The position numbers and the translations under genes were made by a program. The notes below the pieces were generated by a model that saw only the letters and a program-made list of their open reading frames with translations, did no database searches and was not told the origin of the DNA. DNA of 64,000 nucleotides from Papaver somniferum (taxonomy: Eukaryota > Streptophyta > Magnoliopsida > Ranunculales > Papaveraceae), in NCBI RefSeq assembly GCF_003573695.1, contig NC_039361.1, positions 37,626,393 through 37,690,392 on the forward strand. Direction: 5' to 3'. Positions 9,774 to 21,033 of this stretch are shown here, in pieces (positions within the stretch are counted from its first letter, which is position 1; each line of letters opens with the position of its first letter).

Positions 9774-12023
9774 ATGGAATCTAAATCCATCTACACTTCC
9801 AGCGATGTTGTGTTTCATGAAAGTACTTTCCCTTTTCATGATGATGTTAACAAATCCAATCCGTCTTTCTCTGTACATGTTCCACAGTCTGAGTACATTG
9901 ATTTTGACCCTATTTTCTCATCTCCATCTCCATCTTTGTTTTCGTCTGACAATTCCCAGGCGTCAGTTTCCCAACCTTTGTTTACGTATGACAAATCCCA
10001 GGCATCAGTTACACAGCCTGTCAATCCGGCTACTCAGGATTTTGTTGACTCAGCACTTTCCCCATATTTAGTATCTCCTGCTTCACGTGGTACCTCCACT
10101 CAGAATTTTTTGGCTGAGTCACCATCTCCACGGGGTCCCGGCATATCTGACTTGCCAGCTTCTCCACGTGGTCACTCCATCTCTGAAGAGTCTTCTGTGA
10201 AAGTTTCACCAACTACTACTGAAATGCCATTAGTTGTTTCCAATGTACCGTCCTCAATACATCCTACATGTGATGTAATTCTATCTCATTCAACTGAGAT
10301 TCCAGCCCCTAATGTGGCTCCTAGGCCATCTCGTTCCCGGAATCCTCCAGGGTATTTGAAAGATTATCATTGTGCTGCCACCACATGTACCTCTACATCA
10401 GTCTATCCCATGACTGATTATCTATCGTTTGATACATTCAACCCACCTCATAAATCCTTTTTGGCTGCTGTTGTTCTCACAGATGAGCCAAAATCATTTT
10501 TTCAAGCCATTAAATGTCCTAAGTGGCGAGCAGCTATGGCCAAAGAAATTCTTGCTTTGCAAGCAAATAATACTTGGATTGAGGTTGATTTACCACCTGG
10601 TAAGACGGCAATTGGATGAAAGTGGGTATTCAAAATTAAGTTTCATTCTGTTGGAACCATTGAACGTTACAAGGATCGACTTGTTGCAAAGGGTTACACT
10701 CAACAAGAAGGTATTGATTATTATGATACTTTTGCACCTGTAGCTAAGCTTGTCACCGTTCGTGTTTTATTGTCCATTGCAGCAATCAAAGATTGGTCTC
10801 TCCATCAGTTAGATGTCAACAATGCATTTCTTCAAGGCGATTTGGATGAAGAAATTTACATGAAAATACCTCCTGGTTTAGCTCGCAAAGGTGAGTCTAA
10901 AGTTTTTCGCCTTAATAAATCTCTCTATGGCCTTAAACAGGCCTCTAGGCAATGGTTTTCCAAACTTTTATCGGTTTTGTTAGCTGAAGGCTTTACAAAA
11001 TCTCTATGTGATAATTCTCTCTTCACATATCATCGAGGTTCTACCTCTATTTTCGTTCTCGTCTATGTTGACGATATCATCATCACTGGTACAGATGATA
11101 CCTTCATTTGTTCTCTTAAATCACGTCTTGCCTCTCATTTTTCCATTAAGGATCTTGGTCGTTTACAATATTTCTTAGGAATTGAAGTCTCTCGATCTCC
11201 TAAAGGTATTTTTATCTGCCAACGTAAATATGTCCTAGATATTCTAAAGGACTCAGGTCTCACTGGAGCTCTTGTTTCATCTTTTCCCATGGACACGCAT
11301 GTTAAATTGCTTCCAACAGATGGAAAAGCTTTAACTGATCCAAGCTCTTTTCGTCGTCTAATTGGTCGCCTTGTATATCTCACTGTCACTCGTCCTGACA
11401 TAACATACGCGGTCAATTACTTAAGTCAATTTATGCAGCATCCACGTACAACTCATCTTGATGCTGCTCACCGTGTCCTTCGTTATCTCAAAGGTACAAT
11501 TGGACTTGGTATTTTTCTCTCTTCTTCCAGTGTACTCTCGTTACATGGATACACTGATTCGGATTGGGAAGGATGTCCGCTTACTAGACGATCTACTACA
11601 GGCTATTTTGTTTCCATAGGTTCTAGTACTATTTCATGGAAATCAAAGAAACAACCCACTGTTGCTCGCTCTTCCGCTGAAGCTGAATATCGTGCCATGG
11701 CCAATCTTACGGCTGAACTTCAATGGTTACGTTATCTTTTCAAGGACTTACATATTCCTTGTCCTTTACCTATCACCATCTCCTGTGATAATCAAGCTGC
11801 AATTCGCATTGCTCAAAATCCTGTTTTCCACGAACGGACGAAACACATAGAAATTGATTGCTACTTTTTTCGTGAGAAGTTACTGAACAGGTTGATTTTG
11901 CCAAAGTATCTCCCATCTTCTGATCAACTCGCTGATGTTTTTACCAAGCCACTAGGAGCACAACAATTTGGTCGACTGGTTGGAAAGTTGGGCGTCCGTT
12001 CATGCTCTCCCGCTCCAACTTGA
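9774..12023 (+). pseudogene. Copia linker, reverse transcriptase and RNase H, one stop
   Basis: One frame runs from 9774 to the TGA at 12021-12023, broken only by a TGA at 10617-10619 in place of Cys before KWVFKIKF. The linker (9774-10500) is rich in Ser/Pro. RT carries [32 protein letters not shown] and YVDD (11064-11075). RNase H carries YTDSDWEGC, SSAEAEYRAM, ISCDNQAAI and KHIEIDCYF with its catalytic acidic residues. The final TGA abuts the purine tract. Length and order are normal for plant copia. Confidence 0.95.
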
Positions 12024-12029
12024 GGGGGG
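12022..12029 (+). promoter_or_regulatory. Polypurine tract of the copia element
   Basis: GAGGGGGG directly before the 3' LTR, the usual plus-strand primer of reverse transcription. It overlaps the pol stop codon. Confidence 0.85.
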
Positions 12030-12287
12030 TATTAAGCTGTTGTATAGTATCACATCCTGCACCTAGTCTTGGTTGTTGTAAATTCGTGTTTATCTAGAAT
12101 ATGTCTTCCTTATTTATAGCTTAACAACTCTATATTTGCTAAGTCTTCCTACTTATTTGCTTGACTAGCTATGTATACGGATCTTTGTAACTTCTTGTAA
12201 TGTAACTACTATAAATATAGTTCAATGAAGATAAACTCGTCACTGTTGTGCGAGAAACCCAAAACCTGTGTTACCCAAATTTCTTTA
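12030..12287 (+). repeat. 3' LTR of the 5.1-kb copia element
   Basis: 258 bp, same length as the 5' LTR, with 11 substitutions by hand count. It is followed by AGCCA, the target duplication. Confidence 0.95.
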
Positions 12288-12292
12288 AGCCA

Positions 12293-12566
12293 AAACATGG
12301 GAGTCAATTTTAAACCAGCAAACAAGATAGAAAAGAAGATAAAAAAAAAAAGGTTAACTCCATCATGCATGTGCTTAATATTATCCGCATCAAGTCAATT
12401 CTATTAAAACAAACTGCTCAAATTATTCCTTTTTTATTGGCCTTGTTCTTTGTTTGACTAAGTAAAAGAGATTTGAAAGATATATCTCCTTCTATTAGTG
12501 CCAAAGGTAAGTCGTCGTGAGAAATGATCAAATAACTAAGATAAAATCTATAAAATAACGAAGTTG
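12293..12566. other. Host DNA right of the copia insertion
   Basis: AT-rich sequence with no recognised exon. It should be the upstream continuation of the minus-strand WD40 gene; probably intron, since no blade motif is readable. Confidence 0.4.
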
Positions 12567-12875
12567 TTGGAATGCTGACTGAAGGCAACGCTAATGAATA
12601 ACAAAACTTTCATAGAAAAAAATCCATCAAAAGTAAAACATACACAAGACACAATACATCGAATAAAGACTCCTGTTATATATTTGGATGTCGCTAAGCA
12701 TACTTACTACCGAGTAGACGCACATCCTTTAATGTATACAAGTTCTTCCAACAAGAATAATGCAAAGATGAAAATAGATTGCGGTCACTGGTGCTTACCT
12801 GGTGTTCCTGATACATGGAATGAGTTGTTGTACATTTCTATCTTGAGAGCTGGTAAAGGGTCTTTTTCCAGGTAA
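12567..12875 (+). pseudogene. TBL gene last exon, copy 2, with intact DxxH motif
   Basis: A 93-codon open frame (from the Met at 12594) reads TPVIYLDVAKHTYYRVDAHP and then [19 protein letters not shown], the diagnostic C-terminus of TBL/PMR5 O-acetyltransferases, where Asp and His of DxxH are catalytic. It ends at a TAA at 12873-12875. The homology with copy 1 starts near 12567, where a short segment (KDGK in copy 1) is missing, and continues past the stop into the 3' flank to about 13130. No other TBL exons were found upstream: the region left of it is the copia insertion and a WD40 tail. It may be a partial duplicate or the end of a gene disrupted by rearrangement. Confidence 0.85.
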
Positions 12876-15641
12876 AAGTGAATAGGATAAGCTTAATTCA
12901 TGTGTAAAACAACATTCACGGTAATATGTTGTACAATTAGAGAACAAATTGTCAGACAAGGAAAATTGAGAACTAATTAAGGCGTCAATTTGTCAAAGGG
13001 ACATTGGTTCTTGGATTTTTCAAATCGTAACGCCCCATTACACAAGAATATATTAGTATCAAAATTAAAATTGAAGAGTTGAACACACTGCCAACAAAAA
13101 CATTGAAAGTCGTACGTGGCGAATTGAAATATGGTTTACCGACAAAAGAACGATAACCTATTTCTAATAACTTTAAATTACTCCTATCTAGTATTCTAGT
13201 AAGACAAGCCATATCCACAATTCAACATCCATAAGCTATATCCACAATTTTGCCTATCTGGACAGTTGTTTTGGTTAAACTCTTTAGTTTAGTTTAATTC
13301 TGATATAACGTGATGATGAAAATTTCTTTCGGATATAAAACCTTCTTTTTTTTTCTTTTTTTTGGAAAAGTATAAGATTCGAAATAACTTAAATAACTGT
13401 CTTAAAAATCAATTATGCTAGGCAACTGCAGACTTCGAAATGGGCAACCGATTACATCACCTATGTCAGCTCGAGTACAAAGTACAAACTAGTTTGATGT
13501 GATCTTCTATGAATGAGAGCAAACACATAGAAGGCTGCAGAAGTCTAGTACGACGCTAAATGCTAAGATTGTTTACTCTATTACTGTGTGAAATATGGAT
13601 TTTGGAATACAAGAATACAATTTAACATTTATAAATATGGATTCGACGGTAAAATATACTCCCTCAATTCTAGTTTAGTTGAAAGTTTAGGGATTGGTTT
13701 TAGTTCCAAAATAGATGAAGGTTTTCATATTTTTCTCTATTTTGTCCCAACATTGAAATCATATACTCACACAAGTAAAAAAAAAAACAAAAAAAACTAG
13801 TCACATATTTTAAGAATTAATATTAAGAGATATATTCGGGAAAAATTTACTCTTTCTCACCTTTTTTAATTTGCATGAAAATACCTAAGCCTTCAACTAA
13901 ATTGGGAGGGAAGTAATAGTAAATTATGGTTAAACATTTGGTTTAATTTACTTACGTTATAATATAATGATGATGGAACGTTCTTTGAAATGGGAAAACA
14001 CACACTAATAACTCATTTATTTTTTTTCGGATCCTCTTAACGTATATCCCAGTACACAAGTTAAGTATTAATATCTTGTATAGATTCTGTAAACTATTTT
14101 TATGGAAAAGGTACACTTTTAAATGTAAATTTATTATAACAAAAGTTATGTTTATCTCACAAAAACCCCTTTGAATGCTAAAACTTTCACCTAATATTTC
14201 GTGGACCCTACTTCCTGAATTTGTATCGATTCTTAACCCCGACATCTTCCTCTTTTCTTTGTGAAACTCATTAAGATCTGTTCATCTTCTATTCACTAAA
14301 ATATGTATCTTATTTATTACAATTCTTCTTTATATTTCATTCATTCTTTTTCTTGACTTTCTCGTTAATCTCTAATATCTTCACACTGGATCTCCACCTC
14401 CATATCAAAGGTAAAATTGAATTCATTAATCTTGGGAGAAAATTAGAAATAAGTGAATTGCAATAAGTGTCGTTGATGTATAGTTTTGAGATTGACGTCA
14501 TCAGATAAAAAAAATAATCATATTTTGAATTGATTTCTCGATTAGAGAGTATACCAAAAAAAAACTATTTTGTTTTTGGGTTTTGTACTTTCTTGAGATC
14601 TATTAACGTTAGCAAGGGAGAATTTTTATATGAGGTCAATCTATAGTTTTTTGTTATGCTTCGGAATAAAAAAGGGGTAGGAAGATAATAGTTTTAAAAG
14701 GTGTGATTTAAAAGAAAAACCAGGCATGGATTTATTTTAGTTGTAAACATTAAAGCAATACTTTCTTGTTCCATTACTGTTAGAAAACATCATCAAGACA
14801 ACAAAAAAAGAAAGATAAGCTAATGAAAAATGACTGCTTATAACCCATTGCGAAGATCATACACGTATCTGATTCGATCAAAGGGAGTTCACTTTACAAT
14901 TGGGTTTGTTATGTATAAGGGTAGATATGAAATTTTCATTTTAATGACAGACATATGAGATACTTTCCCAAGAAAACTCTAACATCAGCAAAACTTACCA
15001 TTTCCAAAATAAAAAGTGAATTATTAATTACTTTTTAACCTGTATATTAGGATACAAGTTAAGAAGACCTCCCCTTTTTTTAGAAAAATAAAAACTTCAA
15101 AATAACTTAATTAAGTGTCTTAAAAATCAACAATGCATAATGCTAGGCGGTTGCAGACTTAGTTTTATTCAACCGACATCCTAACTGAATGATGTCGCTT
15201 GTAAAACTTAAAAAACATTGTTGATCGTGTTTTTAGAAATCATGCCACATATTATTTTCTCTTCTTTTCCCCCCCTAAAAACTATTACATTATTGGTACT
15301 TGTTCACTTGACTCACTGTTCCAAAAAGTATATTCAAGCTTCTTGTAGATTAAGTTTTAGACAACAAAAAGAAGAAAAAAAAAGATTGTTTTTTAATAGA
15401 TATACCTCTTACTCAAAGTAAACGGCTCAAACTATTTAATTGTCGCGATTGCAATTTTCAGCCTTAAGTAACTAGAATGTTTTTAACTGCACCCAACAAA
15501 ATTTGGAAACATGAGCCAGAGAGATTCATGTATTATAGGGAGATAGTGTCTTGATCCATCTTGGTTGTACCCTCTTAGTGAAATCATCTCCATGGATATA
15601 GGTTTTAACACCAAACCACGTAAAATTACTTCTTCTTTTTT
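12876..15641. other. Intergenic DNA with a short duplicated segment
   Basis: Up to about 13130 it matches the 3' flank of TBL copy 1 (5359-5620). Farther on, an 80-90-bp segment near 13350-13440 recurs at 15072-15163 (shared word TCTTAAAAATCAA, then ATGCTAGGC and TGCAGACTT). Frames at 13952-14245 (-) and 15483-15686 (-) match nothing I know. Confidence 0.5.
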
Positions 15642-16234
15642 TGTTAGAGCATTTCCAAGCATTGATATGTCAAGGTTGGTTGTCATATTTTAGTATCAAA
15701 ACTCAAAGTCGCTTGATTAGATAACTCGAGTCAACTTTGTTAGATTAGACTATGAAGTCTAGAAATGTTGAGACATACATGTATTACTCTGGAGACTCGA
15801 AGATTAGGAAGACATATTGACATCATCGAAGACATCATCCTTCGACTTTAGGTTAGTAATACAAGACTTGACTTCGTTTGTATTTCTACATACGTTACTT
15901 TCAAGTCGTTTAGAGTGAAAACATAACATGCGAAGTTATACATATGAAACTCTAGTATATTAGAGACTTGATCATATTATTATGATCAAAGTGTTGAGGA
16001 AGAATATACAAGTTATTTTACAACTTAGGTATATTGAATTACGAGGTATAATGTTTATCTTTTGAACTTCGTGATAACGACATAGACATAATATTTGTAA
16101 ATTGTTACTAGATTGTATAGTGAACTTAGGACAGATTTCATGCCTATAAAACTATGTTTGATTACATGAGTTTAAGGAAGTAAACTTACAAAGCTTGTTT
16201 CATAATTGAAAGAAATCAAAGGATTGGTGGTCCG
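15642..16234 (+). repeat. Family C LTR, left (5') fragment
   Basis: Starts TGTTAGAGCATTTCCAAGC, the usual LTR start of this group. It is related to 31991-32330, which covers its second half. It ends abruptly where the family A LTR begins at 16235. The base run left of it (T-rich) does not match the right flank of the other C fragment at 44018, so no target duplication is seen. Confidence 0.75.
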
Positions 16235-16959
16235 TGTTAGAGCATTGCTCGGTTGAACCCACCAAGCGTTGGTATGTCAAGTTTGGTTGTCATATTTTAG
16301 TGAATCAAAACTCATGTTAAGAGTCGCTTGATTAGGTACTAGAGTTAAACTTAGTATAGGTTAGCTTGAAAGCATTAGGATATGAGACATTACAAGTATT
16401 ACGAAGTCTTGAAGATGTGAAGAAGCAAGGAGCTACAACGACAACAATAATCCTTCCACTTGAGGTTAGTGATATTTGACTTGAACTGTTTCATTCCCTA
16501 ACGTATCTTTCAAGTCGTGCATATTGAAAACATAACTGCGAAGCATGTTTGAACTCTAGATAGACATGGTATTAAGGAATACAATACGAGGTTTATTGCT
16601 TAACCATTAAGCTTTGTAGATAAGACATCGCCATAATCATTTGAATGCTATTGTTATTATGTATGGGTATGAGGTGAGGATTTCATCCTAGGGAACAATG
16701 TTTACATGTGTTCTAAGGAAGTAAGTTCATAAACTTGTTTGTGGACCGGAAAGAAAATTGCCAGGAGTTATTGGTTTTGTTATTCATTGCATATCTTATG
16801 AACAACCAATATGTGTGATAGAGTATAATCGCTCACAACTTGTTGTGTTCTTGGTAGAACTATTCACAAAGTCCTGACTTTTGTATTGATATAACTTTTA
16901 TTAGTAAAACCAATCTTAAGTAATCACCTGGTATGATCGGATTGTGTGTGCCTTGTGGA

Positions 16960-17180
16960 AAGGGAACCGATCCTTATTGGGGAATGGGAACCGATCCTTG
17001 TTGGGGGTAGGGAACCGATCCTAGTGAGGGAAAGGGAACCGATCCTAAGGGGTGCAGTGCAATAGGGAACAGATCCTTGTATGGGGTGCAGCAAGGTTTA
17101 TAGCAGAAAGGGGAACCGATCCTATGGACATGTGCAACATATATGAGTTAGATACCATATATATGTGAGGAACCGATCCT
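16960..17180 (+). repeat. GGAACCGATCCT array in the family A LTR (U3)
   Basis: Seven copies of GGAACCGATCCT, one with a base change, spaced 21-56 bp and about 550 bp upstream of the TATA box. The right-hand A LTR has seven (23648-23868) and the solo LTR five (49049-49246), so copy number varies. Its position suggests a promoter-proximal enhancer-like array (inference). Confidence 0.85.
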
Positions 17181-17733
17181 AGTACCTAGTCAATCAAATC
17201 TTTGGAAAGCTAGTGTGACTATGCATAGTACTCACATGGAGGTAGAACCGAAACTTGTTTTGGTAGAACCGTAAACCCATGATTGTGATTAAATGTTGGT
17301 TTTATCAATTACATAGTTCTTGAAAGTAAGATGAACCAATTCTAAACTTGTTTGGAAGTGTGGAAAATCGGTTTCAAGGTTGTAAGTGTAAAAGAGAACT
17401 TACAAAGTAAAGATGTCGACAAACTTTGAACACGTGCTGTGAATGTTTATTTGTATAATTGTTCAAAGATATTCCTTAAAGGCTAAGGGAAGAGAATCCC
17501 AGAATCGAAACATAAGTAAGTTAAGAATCTTTTAATTAAGGTTATTAACTTAACTATGTAGGGAAATTATGGAATTAATAATGTGCATTTACTAATTAGA
17601 TTTTCCGAAAGATTTCGATTGTTATTTTTAGACAGAGCATTTCCAGCAATTATGAAAACTGAATCTGTGCATTTATGAATATCTTGAGAATATTTTCGGT
17701 TTTGGAAATTCCTTGGTGTCCAAACTTCCTTAT

Positions 17734-17742
17734 CTATAAATA
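17734..17742 (+). promoter_or_regulatory. TATA box of the family A 5' LTR
   Basis: CTATAAATA, conserved at the same place in the other A copies (24420-24428, 49798-49806) and in family C (42710-42718). Transcription would start about 30 bp later, giving a leader of over 1.2 kb inside the LTR. Confidence 0.75.
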
Positions 17743-18694
17743 CACGAAGTTTGCCTTTCTAGCAAACTAATCCTTCGTAATAACAGACTTCCTCTTTTGT
17801 ATTTGTTACTGGTGTCGCCGCCTACCGGAGATGAGAGTAATCTAATTAGGTGAAATCTCTTACGCCCGCTCGTTTTAAAGTCTTCTTTGGGATTGAGAAG
17901 CTCTAGCACGATCCGTTGGTGGGAAACTAGGTAATTGCGGTTTATCTTTGTTTTCGATTGATTTGATTGACTAATGGTGGTTGAAATATGATTGCACCTA
18001 GTTTGTTTATTCTTGAGAATCTTCTCTTTTTATATAAGATTCACTCAAACTAGTTCAAAGTTTCGACATGGATCTTTAGACTGTTGTTAGTTCTAAAGAC
18101 GATCTTGTGATAATCCATTGTTAACCGACTCCGTTCTGTGCGTGATTGATCACAAAAGATTCAAGTGATTGTGTGCAGGTGTTTATTGAAGATTTGAAGA
18201 CAAAGAAGATATTGAAGATCTGACTTGGGTTTTATAATCTTTGGTGTGCACAATACTTGTTTGGGAAAAGAGGATCCAATTAATAATCGGTTTATCCTTG
18301 TGGTAGATTGGATTGATTAATTGAGTAGATCCACATCAACACGATTCTTCGGATTAAAGGTGTTGTTGGCTTAATGTTAATCGATTACCTTTGGGTGATT
18401 GAACATAAGATAAATCTAGACCCGACGAAAGAGTTTATGTTAAGATAAACGGAAGAGCCTTTGTTTGACTCATATCACTTGGTTGAATAGAGTTGATACC
18501 AAACAGATTTCTTGCTCCTTTACTGTTTGGAATATGAACCAAAGAGATTGTTCCAAGTACGTGACTTTGTTCACAAGTCGGGGGCATGGGAATACAGACG
18601 GAACTAGGTAAACTATAGAGTTAGCTACTTGGTTTCAACTATACGAAGTTAGGTGTAATTTTGTGTAGCGGCTTAATCCTGAGAGTATTCAATT

Positions 18695-18745
18695 CTGGAC
18701 TAGGTCCCGGGGTTTTTCTGCATTTGTGGTTTCCTTGTTAACAAA
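18695..18745 (+). repeat. Shared inner LTR block, family A copy
   Basis: About 50 bp from CTGGACTAGGTCCC through GGTTTTTCTGCATTTGTGG to GTTAACAAA. Near-identical blocks occur in the other families at 25380-25431, 31579-31630, 32875-32926 (-), 40155-40206 (-), 43713-43764, 50771-50822 and, decayed, 44650-44701. A weaker shared word GCGGCTTAAT lies 25-30 bp upstream. Confidence 0.9.
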
Positions 18746-19061
18746 TATTGTTGTGTCATTTACTTTTATTTTCCGCATAATAATTGTTTTATTATAATTA
18801 AAGTAAATTACACAAACGTTGATTCCTATTTACTTGATAAGTAATCCTATTGTGTTTGGCTAAGTCCGAACTTTTATATCAAGTAAACATACTTCGTTGT
18901 TGTATTGTCTCGATCTCGTATCCATAGACGATCACAAGAAGTGTGAACCGATTTGTTGTATTGTCTTGACTCAGTCCATAGACAATCACTTTCAGAGAAA
19001 GGACTTATAGGTAGGAAAAGTTTTAGCTTGAGGTATATTTGGGTACCCTCGCTTTTTCAAT

Positions 19062-19073
19062 TGGTATCAGAGC
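19062..19073 (+). promoter_or_regulatory. Primer binding site, family A
   Basis: TGGTATCAGAGC, complementary to the 3' end of plant initiator Met-tRNA, two bases after the LTR. Standard for plant copia. Confidence 0.93.
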
Positions 19074-19137
19074 AGGCAAACAGGAAAATATCTAACAATC
19101 TGTGTTTGGTGCGATCCAACCTATAAGAATTGAATCT

Positions 19138-20386
19138 ATGTCTGATTCAGTTAACGTTCCACCAAGATTTAATGGATCTAATTATCCATTTTGGGAATCG
19201 GCTATGAAGGCCTTTCTTCAATCCCGAGATTTTAATACATGGCTATTAATCGAAGACGGATACCAACGTCCGATGGATTATTCGGAATCAAAGTTTAAAC
19301 GACTAGCATCGTATACTCTTGAAGAAAGGATTCTTGCAAAACAGAATTCTGATGGTTTAAACGCTATTTTACATGCAGTTAGTGATGATCTCCTTCATCA
19401 TGTACTATCGCGTAGAACTTCTAAACAAGCATGGGATACTCTTGAGACAGTATTTGAAGGAGATGAATCTGAAAAAGAAGCTAGACTTCTCACCCTTTCA
19501 TTTGAATAGGAACATCTCCATATGGATGATAACGACACCTTCGAGGAGTTTAATTCTAAACTTTTTGAGATTGTTAATGCATCTTTTCTTCTTGGAAAGG
19601 ATATACCTGAAAAGGAAATAGTATGCAAAATTCTCAGATCGTTACCATCCAAATACGAGTCTAAGAAACATGCCGCAATAGAAGGAAACGATCTTTCTAC
19701 ACTTTCTCGAAGCTCTCTTATGGGAAAGATAAACCTTTGATAAAGAATTTCTGCTGAAGAATCAAATTGAGAATCGATGCCAAAAGGTAATGACACCTGT
19801 TGAAAAGGAGCTTGACTCAACTATTGTGCTTCTTGCGCAAAGAATTAAGAACATCTTATCATATGATGAACATGCTCCTGATATATTGTCAGTTTGCCAT
19901 AAAAAGGGTAGTAATGAAGTTCAATGCTTCAAGTGTCGTAAATTTGGACATATGGCAAAACACTGTCCCAGCAGAAAAACTAGAAAATGCAATAGAGCGT
20001 AGGTCTCCACTCTTGATGATATTCCGGAGGAAGAATCCATTGAAGAAATATCCATTTGCAATGCACTTCTTCCCAACTCAGACAGTGATGTTTCAAGAAT
20101 GTCTAATCAACTTCTAGAAAGACTTGAGTTGGAAATTAAGAAAAGTGAAAGGTTAATCCTAGATCTTGAAAATCGTTTGGAATCCATTTCAGATCAATCT
20201 TGTATGGTAGATTCTGAACCCGAGAAATTGGGTAAAGTACCAAGCGAATCAGAAACCAGCTTTTCTGATGATACAATAAGTTCTTCATATGAAGAGAATG
20301 ATCTCGCCACATCTTGCGAAATCAAGCTTATTCGGGCTCTTCAAAAAGGGAGAAGACCGGTAAAATTCTTGGCTTACAAAAATTAA
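19138..20386 (+). pseudogene. Family A gag, decayed
   Basis: The ATG at 19138 starts MSDSVNVPPRFNGSNYPFWE, the usual copia gag opening, followed by LLHHVLSRRTSKQAWDTLE and FEEFNSKLFEI of the UBN2 gag domain. A TAG at 19507-19509 interrupts the frame, a frameshift lies near 19735, and in the new frame comes the zinc knuckle CFKCRKFGHMAKHC (19925-19966, CX2CX4HX4C). A TAG at 20000-20002 interrupts the tail, which continues in frame to 20386 with an acidic, Ser-rich, coiled-coil-like region (LLERLELEIKKSERLILDLE). Gag would build the particle. No protease follows. The structure matches SIRE-type gag with an extra C-terminal tail. Confidence 0.88.
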
Positions 20387-20730
20387 TTGAAAACTCTTGC
20401 CATGACAAGAGAAAAGAAAATCCTAAGGAAACACAGTCCACTGTGTTAATAAATCATTCTAAGGATGATTCAGCCAAGAATGGTGAGGATTATTCTCACC
20501 TCGACACTTACTGATGGTGTTCAGGTTTGCATCCTCACTTGTTACCCAAAAAATTATGATTGTGAGGAAACATAAATCTGGGCAAGTTATTCATAATAAA
20601 AATATTGAATATTTCTTATTTTTGGAAAAGAATAATTTCGGTTTCCTTTAAACCAAAATTTTTATATATTTTCCTTTTTTTCCCCATCTTATAAATCTTC
20701 TTATGTCTGAGAGAAGACCGTCATTATTCA

Positions 20731-21033
20731 ATGGAGAAATCGGAAAAAGAAAACTCATCTTTTGATGAACTAGCACTATGTGCGTCAGTTTCGACTGAAA
20801 CTCATGATGTTCCTCTTCATGATAACTCTCAAGACTCTCTAAGAAAACAGATTCAATATGTTAAAGGTTGTATAAGGTATCATGAACTAATGGCAAAGGA
20901 TTCAAAATAAGTACTTGAAAATCTTCGTTCTCAACTGCTGGAGATGAACTTATCCACTAAAAGAGGAAGTACTCAGAGGAATTTGAATCCAGTATTGGAA
21001 GGCCATCTTCATAAAAATGAGAGAGTAGAATAG
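20731..21033 (+). pseudogene. Family A second ORF, 100 codons with one stop
   Basis: ATG at 20731 opens MEKSEKENSSFDELALCAS. The frame continues to a TAG at 21031-21033 with a single TAA at 20908-20910. The peptide is charged and, in its second half (LRSQLLEMNL), helical-looking. It matches no family I know. It sits where pol would be in a full element. Family B has a comparable charged small ORF in the same relative place (27463-27907), which suggests a shared layout. Confidence 0.5.

Larger units (their letters stand above)
7192..12287 (+). mobile_element. Complete Ty1/copia element, 5.1 kb
   Basis: Two 258-bp LTRs bound an internal region with primer site, gag, protease, integrase, RT, RNase H and purine tract in copia order. 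The target duplication AGCCA is at 7187-7191 and 12288-12292. I count 11 substitutions and no indels between the LTRs (about 4%), so the insertion is moderately old. Several stops and frameshifts disable the polyprotein. The element sits in the 3' part of a WD40 gene. Confidence 0.97.
16235..19059 (+). repeat. Family A 5' LTR, 2825 bp
   Basis: Starts TGTTAGAGCATTGCTCGGTT and ends CTCGCTTTTTCA. A solo copy at 48311-51136 is 2826 bp, confirming both limits. Contains a seven-unit repeat array, a TATA box and the shared inner block. Left-hand neighbour is a cut family C LTR. Bases GTCCG precede it. Confidence 0.93.

Noticed and set aside
10429..10743. 104-codon frame overlapping the copia linker/RT
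   Set aside because: A shifted frame of the same RT-coding DNA. The real frame shows the RT motifs.
11135..11416. 93-codon minus-strand frame
   Set aside because: Antisense of the copia RT core.
15483..15686. Possible cytochrome P450-like words next to the C LTR
   Set aside because: A PERFM-like word appears in one plus frame, but no heme-binding motif or other conserved P450 segment is present.
19398..19820. 140-codon minus-strand frame
   Set aside because: Antisense of family A gag, with no start context or domain.
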